From an uncultured Eubacteriales bacterium (lineage in GTDB: Bacteria; Bacillota; Clostridia; Oscillospirales; Butyricicoccaceae): a DNA stretch of 7,414 nt. Positions 1 through 5,929 of this stretch are shown in pieces. The notes beneath the pieces were generated by a model. It was not told where the DNA came from. It searched no databases and saw only the letters and a list, made by a program, of their open reading frames with translations. Numbering within the stretch: the stretch's first letter is position 1; every line of letters begins with the position of its first letter. Both the position numbers and the translations under genes were made by a program. The DNA is taken from contig CAJUGU010000153.1 in the NCBI GenBank assembly GCA_910586105.1, positions 1 through 7,414 of the forward strand, given 5' to 3'.

Positions 1-82
1 GCAGGACGCCGCCCCGGCGAGGGGCGGGTGCAGGGCGGAGTCCGCCGCCGTCCGCGCAGGACGCCACCCCGGCGAGGGGCGG
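1..82. repeat. GC-rich hairpin-forming direct repeat (two copies, 55-bp period)
   Basis: A 27-base unit beginning GCAGGACGCC is present at 1-27 and again at 56-82 with one difference (G11 versus A66). Each copy contains a stem-loop: CCGCCCC and GGGGCGG around the loop GGCGA in the first copy (9-27), with one mismatch in the second (64-82). Between them lies the near-palindrome GGCGGAGTCCGCC (34-46). The 55-base period is not a multiple of three, which argues against coding repeats. No T-run follows on either strand, so these are not classical intrinsic terminators, although they sit just past the 3' end of the minus-strand gene at 86-415. More copies may lie left of the window. Confidence 0.6.
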
Positions 83-85
83 CAG

Positions 86-415
86 TCAGGAGTAGTCTTC
101 GAGCAGATGCGCGATCGCTTCTTCGTCTATCAGGTCGATTCCCTCCGCAAGCGCCTCCTGGTCTGCCCGGGGCAGGGAGGATACCTCGATGTCCGTGACC
201 TCCATCGGGTAGCGCGCGTCCGCCCGGTAGATCGCAACGCGCCCGTCTATAATGCGGGCCGCATACTTTGCCCGCGGCTCCGTGACCGTGGCCGCCGCCG
301 GCAGCGGCTCCGGTGGGTCGGCATGCAGATATCCGTAAGCTGCAAAGCCCGCCAGCAGCGCCGCTAACGGCGCCGCCAGCAGGAACCGGCGGCGGAATGT
401 GTCAGATTGCGGCAT
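86..415 (-). CDS. small membrane-anchored hypothetical protein, BofC C-terminal-like
   Basis: This encodes 109 residues. The start (ATG at 415-413) is preceded by AGGAGG on the minus strand (428-423) with a 7-base spacer, which rules out longer upstream extensions of the frame. The N-terminus is a positively charged patch (RRR, residues 8-10) and one hydrophobic segment (about 11-30), so it is probably a single-pass anchor with the rest outside the membrane. A Pro/Ala linker (34-43) leads to a compact domain (about 50-109). The domain has a short strand pattern (RIIDGRVAIYR), then SSLPRADQEALAEGIDL and a C-terminal acidic helix ending LLEDYS. This pattern (a 'DGrvavy' strand, 'lP..Dq..L..GI', terminal 'LLEDY') recurs in uncharacterised clostridial proteins and resembles the C-terminal domain of the sporulation regulator BofC. 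I infer the relation from memory of the pattern; function is unknown. It is transcribed divergently from the PBP gene; an A/T-rich stretch at 468-473 could be its -10, but no -35 is convincing. Confidence 0.75.
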   Translation of the reverse strand: MPQSDTFRRRFLLAAPLAALLAGFAAYGYLHADPPEPLPAAATVTEPRAKYAARIIDGRVAIYRADARYPMEVTDIEVSSLPRADQEALAEGIDLIDEEAIAHLLEDYS

Positions 416-493
416 AATATCGCCTCCTATGTTCGGTGTTATTAGGAGGTTTGACGGAAATTTGGAATTTATACATTTTGCCCATGATTTTAT

Positions 494-522
494 TTGGCTT
501 TTTGGGCAAACTGTGATATAAT
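494..522 (+). promoter_or_regulatory. sigma-A promoter with extended -10
   Basis: TATAAT at 517-522 is preceded by TG at 514-515, giving the extended -10 motif TGATATAAT. A partial -35 (TTGGCT, 494-499) lies 17 bases upstream. Transcription would start near 529-530 and read rightward into the PBP gene, leaving a leader of roughly 330 bases. It is the best promoter in the divergent intergenic region. Confidence 0.6.
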
Positions 523-539
523 AGCCGCGGACGGCTATT
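520..539. promoter_or_regulatory. 8-bp inverted repeat over the predicted start of transcription (possible operator)
   Basis: AATAGCCG (520-527) and CGGCTATT (532-539) are perfect inverted arms around CGGA. The repeat overlaps the end of the -10 box and the predicted +1, the usual position of a repressor operator. It could equally act as a 5' stabilising hairpin in the mRNA. No regulator gene is visible in the window. Confidence 0.45.
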
Positions 540-737
540 TTCATTCCGCTGTGGGAAGTTCCCCAAAAACAGCGGACGGATCCCGGGATCTTTCGTTTTC
601 GTTCGCATTTCGCGAGGTTCCGGTGTGGAAACATTCCGGTTCTTTCGACGCCAAACGCGGTTTCGGACAATGCCCCCCGCCAACCCGCCGCTGCGGCGCG
701 GAATGGCAGCGGGACGTATTTCTTCACGATCGCCGCG

Positions 738-766
738 TTGGAATGGCCGTGGGCAGGGAGTATCAA
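738..766 (+). promoter_or_regulatory. possible second, proximal promoter for the PBP gene
   Basis: TTGGAA (738-743) and TATCAA (761-766) are separated by exactly 17 bases, each matching four of six consensus positions. A start near 773 would give a leader of about 90 bases. It is weaker than the promoter at 494-522 and could be chance. Confidence 0.3.
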
Positions 767-817
767 TGACCGGATTGCAAATTCCCTTGCCTGTGATACC
801 ACAGAGGCGTTTTCTGT

Positions 818-835
818 ACGTCCCCTACGGGACGT
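818..835 (+). promoter_or_regulatory. stem-loop just upstream of the PBP ribosome binding site
   Basis: ACGTCCC (818-824) and GGGACGT (829-835) form a perfect 7-bp stem around the tetraloop CTAC. The stem ends 12 bases before the AAGGAGG at 848-854, so it leaves the ribosome binding site accessible. It may stabilise or regulate the leader; there is no T-run, so it is not a terminator. Confidence 0.45.
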
Positions 836-847
836 CTGCCTGTGTTG

Positions 848-854
848 AAGGAGG
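848..854 (+). promoter_or_regulatory. ribosome binding site fixing the TTG start of the PBP gene
   Basis: AAGGAGG ends 9 bases before TTG at 864-866. No in-frame ATG lies near it, and the next in-frame Met is inside the transmembrane segment, so TTG is the start. Confidence 0.8.
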
Positions 855-863
855 CATCGAGCT

Positions 864-3413
864 TTGGCAACAACGAAGAAAAAACGCAGGAGAAGGAAGA
901 AAAGATTCCATTTCTTCCGCACATTCCTGTTGCTGATCGTGTCCATTGTCCTCATCGGCATCCTGTGCGCAGTGTGCTGCGGCATGGCGTTTGCGTATTA
1001 CGTGCGCGACTATATCCTGCCAAACGCAGATGTGCCGATCGACAACATTGGTCTCAATATGACCAGCATCATTTATGTGCAAAACCCTGACACCGGCGAA
1101 TACTATGAGTACGAGACCATCTATGGCTCGGAAAATCGTACCTGGGCGGACTTCGAGGATATCCCGCAAGACCTCAAGGACGCGTTCGTAGCGATCGAGG
1201 ATAAGGAGTTTTATACCCACAAGGGCGTTTACTGGAAACGTACCTTCGGCGCGGCCCTCGCCTGGATCACCGGTGACGACGACAGCTACGGCGGCTCGAC
1301 AATCACGCAGCAGCTGATTAAAAACCTCAAGGACGAAAAAGAGGTTTCGGTCAAGCGCAAGCTGAATGAGATCTTCCGCGCGCTGGAACTGGAAAAGAAG
1401 GTCAACGACAAAAACCGTATCCTGGAACTGTACCTGAACACGATCTATTTCGGCAGTCAGGCTTACGGCGTCGGCGCCGCCGCGGACACCTACTTCGGCA
1501 AAGACCTCGATCAGCTGACTCTGGCCGAGTGCGCCCTGATCGCCGGCATCACCAACAACCCATCCCAGTATAATCCGCTGCTGCATCCGCAGTCGGCCCA
1601 GTCGCGCCAACGGGACATCCTCTGGGCCATGCGCGAACAGGAATTCATTACCGAAAGCGAGTACCGCGAGGCGCTCGCGCAGGAGCTGGTCTACAACACC
1701 AACAAGTCGGAAGACAAGAGCCCGACGTATTCCTGGTTCACGGAAACCGTCATCAACGAAGTCGAACAGGATCTCTGCGAACAGCTGGGTTATACCATGC
1801 CGCTCGCACAGACGGCGCTGACTTCGGGCGGCCTGCGGATCTATACGACCATGGACCCCAACATCCAGAACACGCTCGAACAGATGTATCTGGACGATTC
1901 CAACTTCCCGGACATCAGCAAAAACGGCAAAAAGCCGCAGAGCGCCATGGTCATTATGGACGTGGACGGCAATATCAAAGGCATCGTCGGCGCGCGCGGC
2001 GATAAAGAGGTCAACATGAGCTGGAACCACGCGACCATGTCGCACCGCCAGCCCGGTTCCTCGATCAAGCCGCTCTCGGTTTACGCCCCCGCGGTCGATC
2101 AGGGGCTCATCACGCCCGATTCCGTGCGCACCGATATGCCGGTCATGGTGCTCAACGACAGCCCGTATCCCCGCAACTATAACCGCATTTATTCCGGCCA
2201 GCGGACGATGAAATATGCGGTCATGCAGTCGCTGAACACCATCCCCGCAGAGCTGCTGGAAGAACTGACCTTCCAGACCTCGTTCGATTATATGACCGAA
2301 CGTTTTGGCGTCGAGCTGGTCGAACGGATGGTTTCCGACAGCGGCGCCGTGAGCAGCGACCTTGGCTATGGCCCGCTGGGCATGGGCGGCTTGACCCGCG
2401 GCGTGACTGTCCGCGAGATGTGCGCGGCATACACCGTTTTTATGGACGGCAACTTTGCCGGTTCGCGCAGCTACCTCCGCATCGAAGACGACGACGGGAA
2501 TATCGTCCTGGACAAAACGCCTGACCCGCAGCCGGCCTTTGACCGGGAAAGCACGGTGTACTATATGCGTACCCTGCTGGAAGGCGTCGTCAGCTCGGGC
2601 GGCAACGCGTCCTTTGTCGACGTCCCCGGTATGTCGGTAGCGGCAAAGACCGGTACCACCCAAAACGATTATGACCGGTATTTTGTCGGCTTCACGCCCT
2701 ATTATGTCGGCGCGTGCTGGTTCGGCTATGAAACGCCCTCGTCGCTCGAAGGGATCAGCACCAGCCCGCCCGCGCTCATGTGGGAACGCGTCATGCAGGC
2801 GATCCATGAAGACCTGCCGCCGCGTTCGTTCGACGAATACAACGGTTATATCACCTCGTACTATTGCCTGGACAGCGGCCTGCTGGCGACGGAAGCCTGC
2901 CGTACCGACATTTCCGGCAACCGGACGGCGTCCGGGTCTTACTTCCCGGGGGATGAACCGGTGACCTACTGCAACCTGCATAAGACGATCACCGTCTGCG
3001 CCGAGACCGGGAAGGCCGCGACCGATTTCTGCCCGGAGACGAAAACCGTCTCCATGCTCGACCTGACGCGTCTGTTCCCTGTGTCGATCAGCGTGAGCGA
3101 CCAATACCGCTGCTTCACCGGGGATAACCCGCCGATCGGGACCGGTATCGTCGTTTCCGGCGGCTCCGGGGAGAACTATTCGCAGGAATGCGACATCCAC
3201 AACGAGTTTTTCGTCCCCGAAGGCGAAGGGGATGCGCCGGGCGCGACCGATCCCGGCGTGCAGTGGCCCGACATCTGGGGGAACGGCGACAACACGACCG
3301 GGACCGAACCGGGCGGCGTGACTGATCCGGATGAAAACGGTCCGCCCACAACGAATCCGGGCATAACGATCCCGGGGATCCCCTTCGATCCGAACGATCC
3401 GGAATACCAATAA
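864..3413 (+). CDS. bifunctional class A penicillin-binding protein (PBP1A family)
   Basis: This 849-residue enzyme polymerises lipid II into glycan strands and cross-links stem peptides outside the membrane. The start is TTG with AAGGAGG upstream. A short basic cytoplasmic tail (KKKRRRRKKR, residues 5-14) precedes one transmembrane helix (about 18-46). The GT51 glycosyltransferase domain (about 85-260) shows IEDKEFYTHKG with catalytic Glu112, GGSTITQQLIKN (143-154), and RKLNEI with the second conserved Glu169. The transpeptidase domain (about 350-640) has all three motifs: SSIK with nucleophile Ser399 and Lys402, SLN (456-458) and KTGTT (595-599). The C-terminal part (about 660-780) carries spaced cysteines (Cys668, 679, 703, 712, 723, 750, 776), followed by a Pro/Gly/Asp/Asn/Thr-rich, probably disordered tail. 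Length and layout fit clostridial PBP1A proteins. Bacterial paralogues (ponA, pbpD, pbpF, mrcA) cannot be told apart here, so I give no symbol. The gene stands alone, ending at the terminator at 3433-3469. Confidence 0.97.
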   Translation: MATTKKKRRRRKKRFHFFRTFLLLIVSIVLIGILCAVCCGMAFAYYVRDYILPNADVPIDNIGLNMTSIIYVQNPDTGEYYEYETIYGSENRTWADFEDIPQDLKDAFVAIEDKEFYTHKGVYWKRTFGAALAWITGDDDSYGGSTITQQLIKNLKDEKEVSVKRKLNEIFRALELEKKVNDKNRILELYLNTIYFGSQAYGVGAAADTYFGKDLDQLTLAECALIAGITNNPSQYNPLLHPQSAQSRQRDILWAMREQEFITESEYREALAQELVYNTNKSEDKSPTYSWFTETVINEVEQDLCEQLGYTMPLAQTALTSGGLRIYTTMDPNIQNTLEQMYLDDSNFPDISKNGKKPQSAMVIMDVDGNIKGIVGARGDKEVNMSWNHATMSHRQPGSSIKPLSVYAPAVDQGLITPDSVRTDMPVMVLNDSPYPRNYNRIYSGQRTMKYAVMQSLNTIPAELLEELTFQTSFDYMTERFGVELVERMVSDSGAVSSDLGYGPLGMGGLTRGVTVREMCAAYTVFMDGNFAGSRSYLRIEDDDGNIVLDKTPDPQPAFDRESTVYYMRTLLEGVVSSGGNASFVDVPGMSVAAKTGTTQNDYDRYFVGFTPYYVGACWFGYETPSSLEGISTSPPALMWERVMQAIHEDLPPRSFDEYNGYITSYYCLDSGLLATEACRTDISGNRTASGSYFPGDEPVTYCNLHKTITVCAETGKAATDFCPETKTVSMLDLTRLFPVSISVSDQYRCFTGDNPPIGTGIVVSGGSGENYSQECDIHNEFFVPEGEGDAPGATDPGVQWPDIWGNGDNTTGTEPGGVTDPDENGPPTTNPGITIPGIPFDPNDPEYQ

Positions 3414-3432
3414 GAACGCCTTGCAAGTATGA

Positions 3433-3469
3433 GAAAGCGTCCGGCTTTGCGCCGGGCGCTTTCCCTTTT
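3433..3469 (+). terminator. intrinsic terminator of the PBP gene
   Basis: A 13-bp stem (3433-3445 with 3451-3463, one G-U pair) with loop TTTGC is followed by CCTTTT. It starts 20 bases after the PBP stop codon. The T-run is short, but the stem is strong. Confidence 0.8.
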
Positions 3470-3517
3470 GGGAGGGCTGCGGCGGGCGCGTCCGGCAGGG
3501 ATCCTCATTTTTCAGCC

Positions 3518-3545
3518 TTGCAATCTGCCCGGAATCTGGTATAAT
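3518..3545 (+). promoter_or_regulatory. sigma-A promoter for the SLOG-family gene
   Basis: TTGCAA (3518-3523), a 16-base spacer, and TATAAT (3540-3545) with an extended TG at 3537-3538. The predicted start near 3552 leaves a leader of about 34 bases to the ATG at 3586. Confidence 0.75.
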
Positions 3546-3585
3546 AAAGGGACGATCATTCGTGTTTTCGGGAGGCGCAGCCCTT

Positions 3586-4101
3586 ATGAAATATGGAAGG
3601 AACCAGATCTGCTGCTTTTCGGGGTACCGCCCCGAAAAGATGGATTGGGGCAGATGGCAGGACGCGCAGGCGGAAGGCGCCTTGGAGCGCGCGGTGCGCC
3701 GCGCCGCGTCGGCAGGCTGCGTCGTGTTCCTGACGGGCATGAGCCGCGGCTTTGACCTGTGGGGCGCGCAGACCGTGCTGGCCTTGCAGGAAGAGCTGGG
3801 ACTGAAGCTGTGGTGCGCGGTGCCCTTTGCCGCGCAGGATGAACGCTGGGAGGACGGATGGCGGGAAATCTACCGCGAAGTGCTTTCCGGCGCGGAACGG
3901 ACGTTTTGCCTGTCGGACGAATATACCCCGGATTGCTTTTACGATCGGAACCGGTTCCTGGTCGAAGGCTCCGGACGTATGATCTGCTGGTATGATGGGC
4001 AGTCGGGCGGCACATCCCATACGGTGCGGTTGGCGCGCCGGGCCGGACTGACGATCGATAATTTGGCCGACCGGCAGCTGTCGCTGTGGGGCGGTATTTG
4101 A
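3586..4101 (+). CDS. SLOG-fold protein of the YpsA/DUF1273 type
   Basis: This encodes 171 residues. I chose ATG 3586 because GGGAGG (3570-3575) lies 10 bases upstream; the in-frame GTG at 3562 lies about 10 bases after the predicted transcription start and has no ribosome binding site. Features of the family visible here are FSGYRPEK (11-18, the N-terminal glycine/RP loop), FLTGMSRGFDLWGA (48-61, the second Gly-rich loop with Asp57), a central AVPF..Q..RW segment (78-88), YDRNRFLVEGS (119-129) and GGTSHTV (141-147). These are the ligand-binding positions of the Rossmann-like SLOG superfamily (related to DprA and TIGR00725-type proteins), which is thought to bind nucleotide-derived ligands. 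Bacillus YpsA has been linked to cell division; its ligand is not settled to my knowledge. It lies directly downstream of a class A PBP gene but has its own promoter. It is probably cytoplasmic, with no signal peptide or membrane segment. Confidence 0.85.
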   Translation: MKYGRNQICCFSGYRPEKMDWGRWQDAQAEGALERAVRRAASAGCVVFLTGMSRGFDLWGAQTVLALQEELGLKLWCAVPFAAQDERWEDGWREIYREVLSGAERTFCLSDEYTPDCFYDRNRFLVEGSGRMICWYDGQSGGTSHTVRLARRAGLTIDNLADRQLSLWGGI

Positions 4102-4124
4102 CAAAGGATCGGGCTTCCTATAAC
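4098..4124 (+). promoter_or_regulatory. possible promoter for the YihY-family gene
   Basis: A perfect TTGACA (4098-4103) overlaps the stop codon of the SLOG gene, and TATAAC (4119-4124) follows after 15 bases, a slightly short spacer. A start near 4131 would lie about 40 bases before the TTG at 4171. A modest stem (4112-4118 with 4126-4132) overlaps the -10. Read-through from the upstream promoter is an alternative. Confidence 0.45.
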
Positions 4125-4170
4125 GGGGAGCCTTCGCCGGAAGCGGAAAATCGGGGAAGGGAGAACGGTT

Positions 4171-5034
4171 TTGAGGGGATTCAGACAGATATCGTTTTTC
4201 GTCAGGCAGTTAATGACACGGTATTTCAGCGATAACATCAACCAATCCGCAGCGGAGCTGTCCTACTTCCTGTTGTTTTCGATCTTCCCGCTGGTGATCT
4301 TCCTGAACTCGCTGCTGTCAGCGTTCCATGTGTCGATCGCGGGACTGTCGCCGGTGCTGGAATTCATGCCGCAGACCTTACAGATATTGATCACGCAATA
4401 TTTTGCATATGTGGCAAGCATCCCCGCGGCAAGCCCCATGATCATTGGCAGCGTCCTGACGCTGTATTTCCTGTCGCGGGTCATCCGCTCGCTGATGCGG
4501 ACCGTCAACCGGATCTTCCGGGTGGAGGTGCAGCGCGGCCCTGTCCGTGAGTTTGCGCTTTCGGTGCTGATCGCAGTCGGCTTCCTGATGTCAACGATCG
4601 GTTGCCTGGTCGTGGTCGTGATCGGGCGGGCGGTGCTCTGGCGGCTGCCGCGATGGCTGCCGTTCCTGACGAACGAGCTGCTCAGCAGCATCCATGAAAC
4701 CGGGTACCCGCTCATGATCGCATTCCTGTTCCTGTACCTGCTTCTGTTCCATCGGGTCGTTCCCAACGTCCGCCTGAAATGGAGGGAGGCTGCGCCCGGG
4801 GCGTTGTTTTCCCTCAGCGCATGGATGCTTATTTCGCTGGTGTTTTCGTTTTACGTGGACAATCTGGGGAATTATTCGGTGCTGTACGGTTCGCTGGGCG
4901 CGATCATTGTCTTGATGCTGTGGCTGTATTTGACCAGCATCGTGATGCTGCTGGGCGCGCTGGTCAATCATATCCTGCTGGTGATGCGGTATCTGCGGAG
5001 CATCGGGGCGATGGTTTCCTACGACCGGCTGTGA
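4171..5034 (+). CDS. YihY/virulence factor BrkB family integral membrane protein
   Basis: This encodes 287 residues. The TTG start is preceded by GGGGAAGGGAG (4153-4163), ending 7 bases upstream. It is very hydrophobic, with about six membrane segments near residues 29-52, 88-106, 128-153, 178-196, 208-228 and 240-272. Family signatures include an N-terminal amphipathic stretch with NINQSAAELSYFLLFSIFPL (23-42), the loop RTVNRIF (110-116), and the C-terminal YGSLGAIIVLMLWLYLTSIV (239-258) followed by LLGALVN (260-266). The family was once mislabelled RNase BN (E. coli yihY is the reference member); no nuclease features are present. Its molecular role is unsettled, with transport or envelope functions proposed. 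It lies 69 bases after the SLOG gene and 122 before the flavoprotein gene, all on the same strand. Confidence 0.93.
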   Translation: MRGFRQISFFVRQLMTRYFSDNINQSAAELSYFLLFSIFPLVIFLNSLLSAFHVSIAGLSPVLEFMPQTLQILITQYFAYVASIPAASPMIIGSVLTLYFLSRVIRSLMRTVNRIFRVEVQRGPVREFALSVLIAVGFLMSTIGCLVVVVIGRAVLWRLPRWLPFLTNELLSSIHETGYPLMIAFLFLYLLLFHRVVPNVRLKWREAAPGALFSLSAWMLISLVFSFYVDNLGNYSVLYGSLGAIIVLMLWLYLTSIVMLLGALVNHILLVMRYLRSIGAMVSYDRL

Positions 5035-5156
5035 CCATGCCCGCGTCGGATCGGAACGGGATCCATTTTGTGGGAGCACAGGCGTGAACGGCGTGTCGGT
5101 CCGCCTGTTCCAAGATAACAGAATCAGATAACGAAAAATGTATGGAGGGCGAAAAG

Positions 5157-5789
5157 ATGAAGGTTTTAGCGATTAACGGGAGCCCGCGCAAGGGCGGCAA
5201 CGTAGCGCAGTGCCTGGATGTGATGGCAAAGGAGTTTGCGCGCGAAGGCATTGAGTTTGAAGCCGTGCAGCCGGGCGCAAAAGTACATCCGTGTATGGCA
5301 TGCTATCACTGCCTGGACAACGGCACGCTGCGCTGTGTGCAGAAGGACGATGGCGTCAACGAGATCATCGAAAAATGCATCGCGGCGGACGGCATCCTGT
5401 TGGCGTCGCCCGTGTATCATGGCGGCATCGCAGGCGGGATGAAGTGCGTGCTGGATCGGCTGTTTTTAGCGGCGGGCTGCGGGGATAACCAGCTGCATCA
5501 TAAGGTTGGCGCGGCGTTCTGCACGCTGCGGCGTTCGGGCGGCATGGAGACCTATCAGCAGCTGTTAGGCGTGATGGATGCAATGGAAATGGTGATCGTG
5601 ACCTCGGATTATTGGGGCGCGGTACACGGCGCGGATCCGGGAGAAGTGCAGGGCGACGCCGAAGGCGTAGCCGTGGTTGCCAAGCTGGCGCGGAACATGT
5701 CCTGGATGCTCAAGGTGATCAACGCGGCCAAGGGCAAGATCGATCCGCCGGAGACGCACAAGCGTCCGTTCACGAATTTTATCCGCTGA
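5157..5789 (+). CDS. flavodoxin-fold FMN reductase, iron-sulfur flavoprotein (Isf)-like
   Basis: This encodes 210 residues. ATG 5157 is chosen because GGAGGG (5144-5149) is 7 bases upstream; the in-frame ATG at 5142 overlaps that site. The N-terminus is a beta strand plus the FMN phosphate loop, NGSPRKGGN (7-15). A cysteine cluster follows, C-x2-C-x2-C-x7-C (Cys46, 49, 52, 60), then DDG (64-66). Next is the flavin-ring loop ASPVYHGGIAGGMKCVLDR (83-101). The cysteine spacing agrees with the compact CX2CX2CX4-7C motif that binds a 4Fe-4S cluster in Methanosarcina Isf, so the protein may couple an Fe-S cluster to FMN for electron transfer. Many related clostridial proteins are annotated only as NADPH-dependent FMN reductase or flavodoxin family. 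The substrate cannot be told. It is probably cytoplasmic. I see no clear promoter in the 122-base gap upstream, and it may be read through from yihY. It ends at the tandem hairpins 5801-5875. Confidence 0.88.
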   Translation: MKVLAINGSPRKGGNVAQCLDVMAKEFAREGIEFEAVQPGAKVHPCMACYHCLDNGTLRCVQKDDGVNEIIEKCIAADGILLASPVYHGGIAGGMKCVLDRLFLAAGCGDNQLHHKVGAAFCTLRRSGGMETYQQLLGVMDAMEMVIVTSDYWGAVHGADPGEVQGDAEGVAVVAKLARNMSWMLKVINAAKGKIDPPETHKRPFTNFIR

Positions 5790-5800
5790 CCGGAGGCCGG

Positions 5801-5834
5801 CGCTTGCAGGCGTAAGGCTTTGCGCCTGCAAGCG
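5801..5834 (+). terminator. 12-bp stem-loop, first of two hairpins after the flavoprotein gene
   Basis: CGCTTGCAGGCG (5801-5812) and CGCCTGCAAGCG (5823-5834) are perfectly complementary around a 10-base loop. It has no T-run, so alone it would block exonucleases or pause polymerase rather than terminate. It probably acts with the adjacent hairpin at 5841-5875. Confidence 0.5.
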
Positions 5835-5840
5835 GCAGGG

Positions 5841-5875
5841 CGCCGCCGCAGGGGAAGCCCTGCGCGCGGCGTTTT
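5841..5875 (+). terminator. intrinsic terminator after the flavoprotein gene
   Basis: CGCCGCCGCAGGG (5841-5853) pairs with CCCTGCG (5858-5864) and GCGGCG (5866-5871), giving a 13-bp stem with one bulged C (5865) and loop GAAG, followed by TTTT. The GCAGGG at 5835-5840 can compete for the same CCCTGC, so alternative folds exist. Confidence 0.65.
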
Positions 5876-5911
5876 GAGGACGCGGCAGGGCGTATGTGAT
5901 AGATGGCGTTT

Positions 5912-5919
5912 GGAGAGGG
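5912..5919 (+). promoter_or_regulatory. ribosome binding site deciding the GTG start of the kinase-like gene
   Basis: GGAGAGGG ends 10 bases before GTG 5930. The upstream in-frame ATG at 5903 has no comparable site, and its extra nine residues would precede the first strand of the P-loop fold without purpose. GTG 5930 is therefore preferred. Confidence 0.6.
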
Positions 5920-5929
5920 TGTTTTTCGG

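Larger units (their letters stand above)
541..863 (+). other. long structured leader upstream of the PBP gene
   Basis: About 320 bases without a credible gene separate the promoter at 494-522 from the TTG start at 864. I see several symmetric elements. CCGCTGT (546-552) pairs with ACAGCGG (569-575) and encloses the palindrome GGGAAGTTCCC (553-563). GATCCCGGGATC (579-590) is a perfect 12-bp palindrome followed by a T-rich stretch. CGCCGCTGCGGCG (686-698) is another symmetric block. A 7-bp stem lies at 818-835, just before the ribosome binding site. None matches a riboswitch or T-box that I recognise (no T-box AGGGTGG sequence). It may be an attenuating leader or simply a long 5' untranslated region. 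Confidence 0.4.

Noticed and set aside
530..863. T-box, other riboswitch or L-protein leader in the PBP leader
   Set aside because: No T-box AGGGTGG sequence, no recognisable aptamer core and no clear terminator/antiterminator pair with a T-run were found.
766..936. ATG with an AGGGAG upstream opening a 56-codon frame overlapping the PBP start, a possible leader peptide
   Set aside because: The frame has no recognisable leader-peptide pattern, the spacer is short (5 bases), and its second half is only the shifted reading of the PBP N-terminus.
3562..3585. GTG start extending the SLOG protein by eight residues
   Set aside because: It lies about 10 bases after the predicted transcription start with no ribosome binding site, and the GGGAGG within it serves the ATG at 3586.
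825..3740. Very long minus-strand open frame (about 970 codons) antisense to the PBP gene
   Set aside because: It is a shadow frame produced by the GC-rich codon use of the PBP gene. It has low-complexity Arg/Val/Ala-rich composition, no domain, no ribosome binding site, and the plus-strand PBP motifs are complete.
4171..5034. RNase BN annotation for the YihY protein
   Set aside because: The protein is a polytopic membrane protein without metallo-beta-lactamase nuclease motifs; the RNase BN label on this family is a known historical misassignment.
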